Below, in pieces: positions 60,012-63,405 of a stretch of DNA of 63,405 bases (position 1 is its first letter; each line of letters begins with the position of its first letter). The stretch is from an uncultured Porphyromonadaceae bacterium (lineage in GTDB: Bacteria; Bacteroidota; Bacteroidia; Bacteroidales; Muribaculaceae): NCBI GenBank assembly GCA_947575235.1, contig CANPMT010000010.1:1-63405 (forward strand), read 5' to 3'. A program made the translations under genes and the position numbers. The notes below the pieces were generated by a model. That model saw only the letters and a program-made list of their open reading frames with translations. It searched no databases and had not been told where the DNA came from.

Positions 60012-63000
60012 ATGAAAATCAGCAGATTAACTTTCATACTATCGGCCTTGATTCTTGGGCTGGCAGCCGTGTCGGTGATTGATGCAAGCGCTGCGAAGAA
60101 GAAAACCAAAGCCAAGACAACTGCCGTGGCGAAGAAATCAACCAAGAAGAAGACTACTAAGAAAAAGACTACCACATCAAAGTCAAAGAAGAAAACCACC
60201 ACGAAACGCAAAACCACCAAGAAGAAAAAGACTACTTCAAAATCAACGGCCTATAAGCCCTATACACCCCCTGCGGATCCGGTGCTCGATGACTCCCTGA
60301 CTCTCATGGTAAACGACAGTGTATTGACCTGGTTGCCTGCCATACTGAATCCCGGTGGACTTAGGGTGAATAGTGTAAAGCCCGACTCCCGGACCAAGAC
60401 TGCCAAAGTCAGTCTTAACGAAAACTTCACATATCTCCCGGTCACATCCGAGCTTATCCAGGATATGCGCAAACGTATATCGCAGGTGCTCCCCGACTCT
60501 ATCAACGACTATTATGTGTCGCTCAATGTGGGTGATAAGAATTACTCCTACTTCATAACAAAGGTTGACCGTCTCCCCGAGAAGTATCGTAAGAATCCCC
60601 CTTTCGTAACTGAAGTGGATCCTGTCATCACACCCAAGAAGGGTATGGAGAATGACATCATAGCCATGTGGCCAAGCCATGGCCGTTATTACAAACCAGG
60701 AAGTGGAGGCTGGCTGTGGCAACGCCCTCAGTTGTTTGAGGTCACCGAGGATACCCATACTATGGGTTATATCCTCCCTTACGTCGTGCCCATGCTTGAG
60801 AATGCCGGAGCTTATGTGATGCTCCCCCGCGAGAGGGATATCAACCGCAACGAGGTGATTGTGGATAATGACGTGAATGATTACGGCCAGGTGTATTCCC
60901 AGCCATATTATAAGGAGATGACGGGGGCTACAAGCTGGGCTACCGGTGAAGGAGAGGGTTTCATCTACGACCTGCCGGATTTCCGCGACACTGAGAATCC
61001 TTTCGAGAACGGCACTTACCGTCAGACAACTACCGTTACCGGAGGCGCCCCATCTGTGGCTGCATGGTATGCCGATATTCCTGAAGATGGTGAATATGCC
61101 GTATATGTAAGCTACAAGACTCTTCCCAATTCTACCAAGGATGCACGGTATACGGTGAATTATTCAGGTGGAACAAAGGAGTTCAAGGTAAACCAGACTA
61201 TGGGTGGGGGTACATGGATCTATCTCGGCACCTTCCCCCTTGAGGCAGGTTACAGCGATACGGAACCTGTGGTGACACTCTCCAATCTCTCTGAGGAGAC
61301 AGGACGGGTAGTGACTGCTGATGCCGTAAAGATCGGTGGCGGCATGGGGAACATTGCCCGAAGCGACCGACGCAGCGATATCTACTATGATCCCTCAACT
61401 CCTGAGGACCTCTCGACACTCCTGTCATCAAAGATTGCCGCTGATGAGGCTGAGGCACTTGACGATGATGAGGATGACGAGGAGGATGAGGAGGATGACT
61501 CTGAATCGGATTCTGACAAGGTTGACGATGCGGAGCCTGTTGAACTGCCGGCTACGTTGATCGCCGAGAAGCCCAAAGGGAATGCTCCTGTATTCAAGAC
61601 CTCCGGACTGCCTCGTTATCTTGAGGGCGCACGTTATTGGATGCAGTGGGCCGGCATACCGGAAGATGTATATTCCCCCTATCATGGCACCGACGATTAC
61701 AAGGATGACTACACAGCGCGTGGTCATTGGGTGAATTATCTTGCCGGAGGCTCAAGAGTGCTTCCCGGCAGGACCGGCCTCAACATCCCTGTTGATATGG
61801 CAATGGCTTTGCATTCTGATGCGGGTAAACGGGCTGACGACTCTTTTGTGGGCACATTGGGCATCTATTACACCAATGGAGGCGACCAATATGTAGATGG
61901 CACGGCTCGCAACAATTCACGCACACTCACAGACATGCTGATGCGCCAGATCACCGGTGATATCCGCCAGACCTGGGAACCTAACTGGACGCGCCGCTCC
62001 ATGTGGGACAAATCTTATGTCGAGGCACGTGTGCCTGAGGTCCCCACGTCGCTCATTGAGTTCATGAGCCACCAGAATTTCGCCGATATGCAATATGCCC
62101 TCGATCCGGCTTTCCGGTTCACTGTCAGCCGCTCGATATATAAGGCTATCGGCCGTTTCCTTGCCGAGCGCAAGGACCGCAAGTTTGTAGTGCAGCCCCT
62201 CCCTGTAAAAGATTTCAGTATCGAGCGCACTAAAGAGAATCATTACCGTCTCTCCTGGCAACCTACCACTGACCGTCTTGAACCTACAGCTGTACCCGAC
62301 AAGTATCTCGTGATGGAGCGCACTGCCGATGAACTCGGTTTTCATCTGTTGGGGATGACCACCGCCACTCACTTTGAAGTAATAGTTGAGGATAACGATA
62401 TCCATTCTTTCAGAATTGTGGCGGCAAACGACGGTGGCGTATCTTTCCCTTCGGAGACACTTGCTCTGAGAGAAGCCCCCGGAAAAGAGAAGCCTGTGCT
62501 TATAATCAACGGATTTACCCGCGTAAGCGGACCCGGACATTTCAGCGAGAACGGTATGGCTGGATTTAATTCGGAGGATGACTTCGGAGTGCCTTATAAA
62601 TACGACATCTCCTTTATCGGTCATCAGACTGAATTCCGCCGTAATGCCGGTGAGGCGTTTGGAAGAAGCAACGGCGATTATGCTGATATGGTTATAGCGG
62701 GCAATACGTTCGATTACCCTTATCTCCACGGAGTGGCGATTGCCGATGCCGGGCGTGGTTTCGTATCAACTTCAATAGGTGCAGTCACTAACGGTGACGT
62801 AAAACTCAGCGACTATTCGGTGATTGACCTTATTTTAGGGAAGCAGCGTGTCACTGTCACCGGAAACGGAAACACCGGTCAGAGATTCTTCGCCTTCCCC
62901 AAGAAACTCCAGACTGAACTCGAAAACTTCACCTCACATGGAGGCGACCTTTTTATCAGCGGTGAGTATATTGTCAGTGAGCTGTATGATTTCCGTTCGC

Positions 63001-63368
63001 CCGATGGAACTGTCGGATTCGCCCGGGATGTATTGGGTGTCGGCCAAGGGACAGCTCCAAAGAGTCTTACGGGGAAAGTAAATGTGAGGAACGTCAAAGG
63101 GACTTCATTCCCGGCCGGGGCACTCACCTACAGCAATACCCTCAATGAGAAACAGTATGTGGTGGAACATCCTGACGTGATTGAACCATCGTCAAACGTG
63201 AAGGGTGAGGTCTTCATGACCTTCTCCGACACAAATACTCCTGCCGGAATTGTCAACGGCAAGGATGGCAGCAACAAGGTGATCATGACAATCCCGTTTG
63301 AGTCGATTGAAGATCCCGCCACCCGCAGCTTGATGATGCGAGGGATACTTGATTATCTCTCACGTTAA
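60012..63368 (+). CDS. Secreted amidase with inserted golvesin domain and charged tracts
   Basis: 1118 residues with a signal peptide (1 to about 27). Residues 29-79 are a Lys/Thr-rich tract. The amidase_3-type peptidase fold seems split: His223 in WPSHGR and Glu243 or Glu246 in LFEVTED on one side, His601 in ALHSDAG and Glu683 in LIEFMSHQN on the other, as expected for N-acetylmuramoyl-L-alanine amidases. Between them lies a golvesin-type beta-sandwich (about 335-450) and an acidic tract (484-507). A fibronectin-type III region (about 735-830) and a C-terminal domain follow. Relatives are often annotated as xanthan lyase, with little support. It should cut or bind peptidoglycan in the periplasm or at the surface. 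Confidence 0.8.
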   Translation: MKISRLTFILSALILGLAAVSVIDASAAKKKTKAKTTAVAKKSTKKKTTKKKTTTSKSKKKTTTKRKTTKKKKTTSKSTAYKPYTPPADPVLDDSLTLMVNDSVLTWLPAILNPGGLRVNSVKPDSRTKTAKVSLNENFTYLPVTSELIQDMRKRISQVLPDSINDYYVSLNVGDKNYSYFITKVDRLPEKYRKNPPFVTEVDPVITPKKGMENDIIAMWPSHGRYYKPGSGGWLWQRPQLFEVTEDTHTMGYILPYVVPMLENAGAYVMLPRERDINRNEVIVDNDVNDYGQVYSQPYYKEMTGATSWATGEGEGFIYDLPDFRDTENPFENGTYRQTTTVTGGAPSVAAWYADIPEDGEYAVYVSYKTLPNSTKDARYTVNYSGGTKEFKVNQTMGGGTWIYLGTFPLEAGYSDTEPVVTLSNLSEETGRVVTADAVKIGGGMGNIARSDRRSDIYYDPSTPEDLSTLLSSKIAADEAEALDDDEDDEEDEEDDSESDSDKVDDAEPVELPATLIAEKPKGNAPVFKTSGLPRYLEGARYWMQWAGIPEDVYSPYHGTDDYKDDYTARGHWVNYLAGGSRVLPGRTGLNIPVDMAMALHSDAGKRADDSFVGTLGIYYTNGGDQYVDGTARNNSRTLTDMLMRQITGDIRQTWEPNWTRRSMWDKSYVEARVPEVPTSLIEFMSHQNFADMQYALDPAFRFTVSRSIYKAIGRFLAERKDRKFVVQPLPVKDFSIERTKENHYRLSWQPTTDRLEPTAVPDKYLVMERTADELGFHLLGMTTATHFEVIVEDNDIHSFRIVAANDGGVSFPSETLALREAPGKEKPVLIINGFTRVSGPGHFSENGMAGFNSEDDFGVPYKYDISFIGHQTEFRRNAGEAFGRSNGDYADMVIAGNTFDYPYLHGVAIADAGRGFVSTSIGAVTNGDVKLSDYSVIDLILGKQRVTVTGNGNTGQRFFAFPKKLQTELENFTSHGGDLFISGEYIVSELYDFRSPDGTVGFARDVLGVGQGTAPKSLTGKVNVRNVKGTSFPAGALTYSNTLNEKQYVVEHPDVIEPSSNVKGEVFMTFSDTNTPAGIVNGKDGSNKVIMTIPFESIEDPATRSLMMRGILDYLSR

Positions 63369-63404
63369 GATTATCTCTCACGTTAAGATTATCTCTCACG
63401 TTAA
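63351..63404 (+). repeat. 18-bp tandem repeat across the stop codon, three copies
   Basis: GATTATCTCTCACGTTAA occurs at 63351-63368, 63369-63386 and 63387-63404 without a mismatch; a fourth copy may begin at 63405. Each unit is six codons reading DYLSR-stop, in frame with the amidase gene, so only the first copy is translated. Confidence 0.9.
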
Positions 63405-63405
63405 G

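Noticed and set aside
61917..62729. 270-codon open frame on the minus strand
   Set aside because: It lies wholly inside the amidase gene, whose + frame has clear domains and family motifs; the minus translation has no signal, repeats or recognised motif.
63351..63405. CRISPR-like repeat array
   Set aside because: Units are contiguous with no spacers and encode the gene end.
1..63405. Insertion sequences, prophage or genomic island
   Set aside because: No transposase, integrase or phage gene; gene order and families look like chromosomal core throughout.

Overview
The window looks like chromosomal core sequence from a gut-type Bacteroidales (Bacteroidota); a Muribaculaceae/Prevotella-like member is my best guess, from gene content and general resemblance only. 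Support: promoters of the Bacteroidota primary-sigma type (TTTG, about 20 nt, TAnnTTTG) precede many genes; starts lack Shine-Dalgarno sequences; and marker families are present (split gcvPA/gcvPB, FeoA-FeoB fusion, DPP5-like S9 peptidase, CBM20-CBM20-GH77 glucanotransferase, Omp28-related protein, golvesin-domain amidase). I see no insertion sequence, prophage, CRISPR array, tRNA or rRNA. Coding density is high.

Layout. 1-4.8 kb: end of a 3-phosphoglycerate dehydrogenase, an NhaC antiporter, a small lipoprotein and a small membrane protein, then a DUF1015 gene paired with a Fur-family regulator, divergent from a 55-residue rubredoxin. 4.8-8.4 kb: an EamA exporter with an inositol-phosphatase-like enzyme, and a nitroreductase with an AraC regulator. 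8.4-13.8 kb: B12-dependent ribonucleotide reductase and a DPE2-type 4-alpha-glucanotransferase. 13.9-15.9 kb (minus): tpiA, a SPOR-domain protein and folE. 16-22.5 kb: uvrB, a YgiQ radical-SAM protein and DPP5. 22.7-30.3 kb: FeoAB, ClpC (convergent), then a porin with a Gate-domain membrane protein. 30.6-34.5 kb: gyrA and a periplasmic TPR protein. 34.7-40.6 kb: the elongasome cluster mreB-mreC-mreD-mrdA-rodA. 40.8-42.5 kb: a helical unknown protein, an acyltransferase and an omega-amidase-like nitrilase. 42.6-48.4 kb (minus): a complete glycine cleavage operon gcvT-gcvH-gcvPA-gcvPB-lpdA. 48.6-52.7 kb: a LolC/E-like permease, DUF2461 and htpG. 53-56.7 kb: two secreted proteins with matching C-terminal tails. 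56.8-63.4 kb: a SotB-like exporter, class I fumarase, and a large secreted amidase whose coding end is triplicated at the window edge.

How they work together: serine is made by SerA and split by the glycine cleavage operon to feed one-carbon folate; FolE starts pterin synthesis; NrdJ makes deoxynucleotides without oxygen; Fur, rubredoxin and FeoAB handle iron and oxidative stress; the mre/rod cluster builds the side wall, and the SPOR and amidase proteins act on peptidoglycan.

I did not find an obvious new defence or biosynthetic system. The more unusual signals are non-coding: a dispersed AGAAACTGTTT inverted repeat, a four-segment switch-like leader at 40728-40770, a 34-bp perfect palindrome that fills one intergenic gap, a gcv leader with competing helices, and an in-frame 18-bp tandem repeat carrying stop codons at the window end. 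On the protein side: a charge-polarised amidase, two linked secreted proteins with a shared tail, a porin/inner-membrane pair of unknown substrate, and unusual residues in the GyrA quinolone region.
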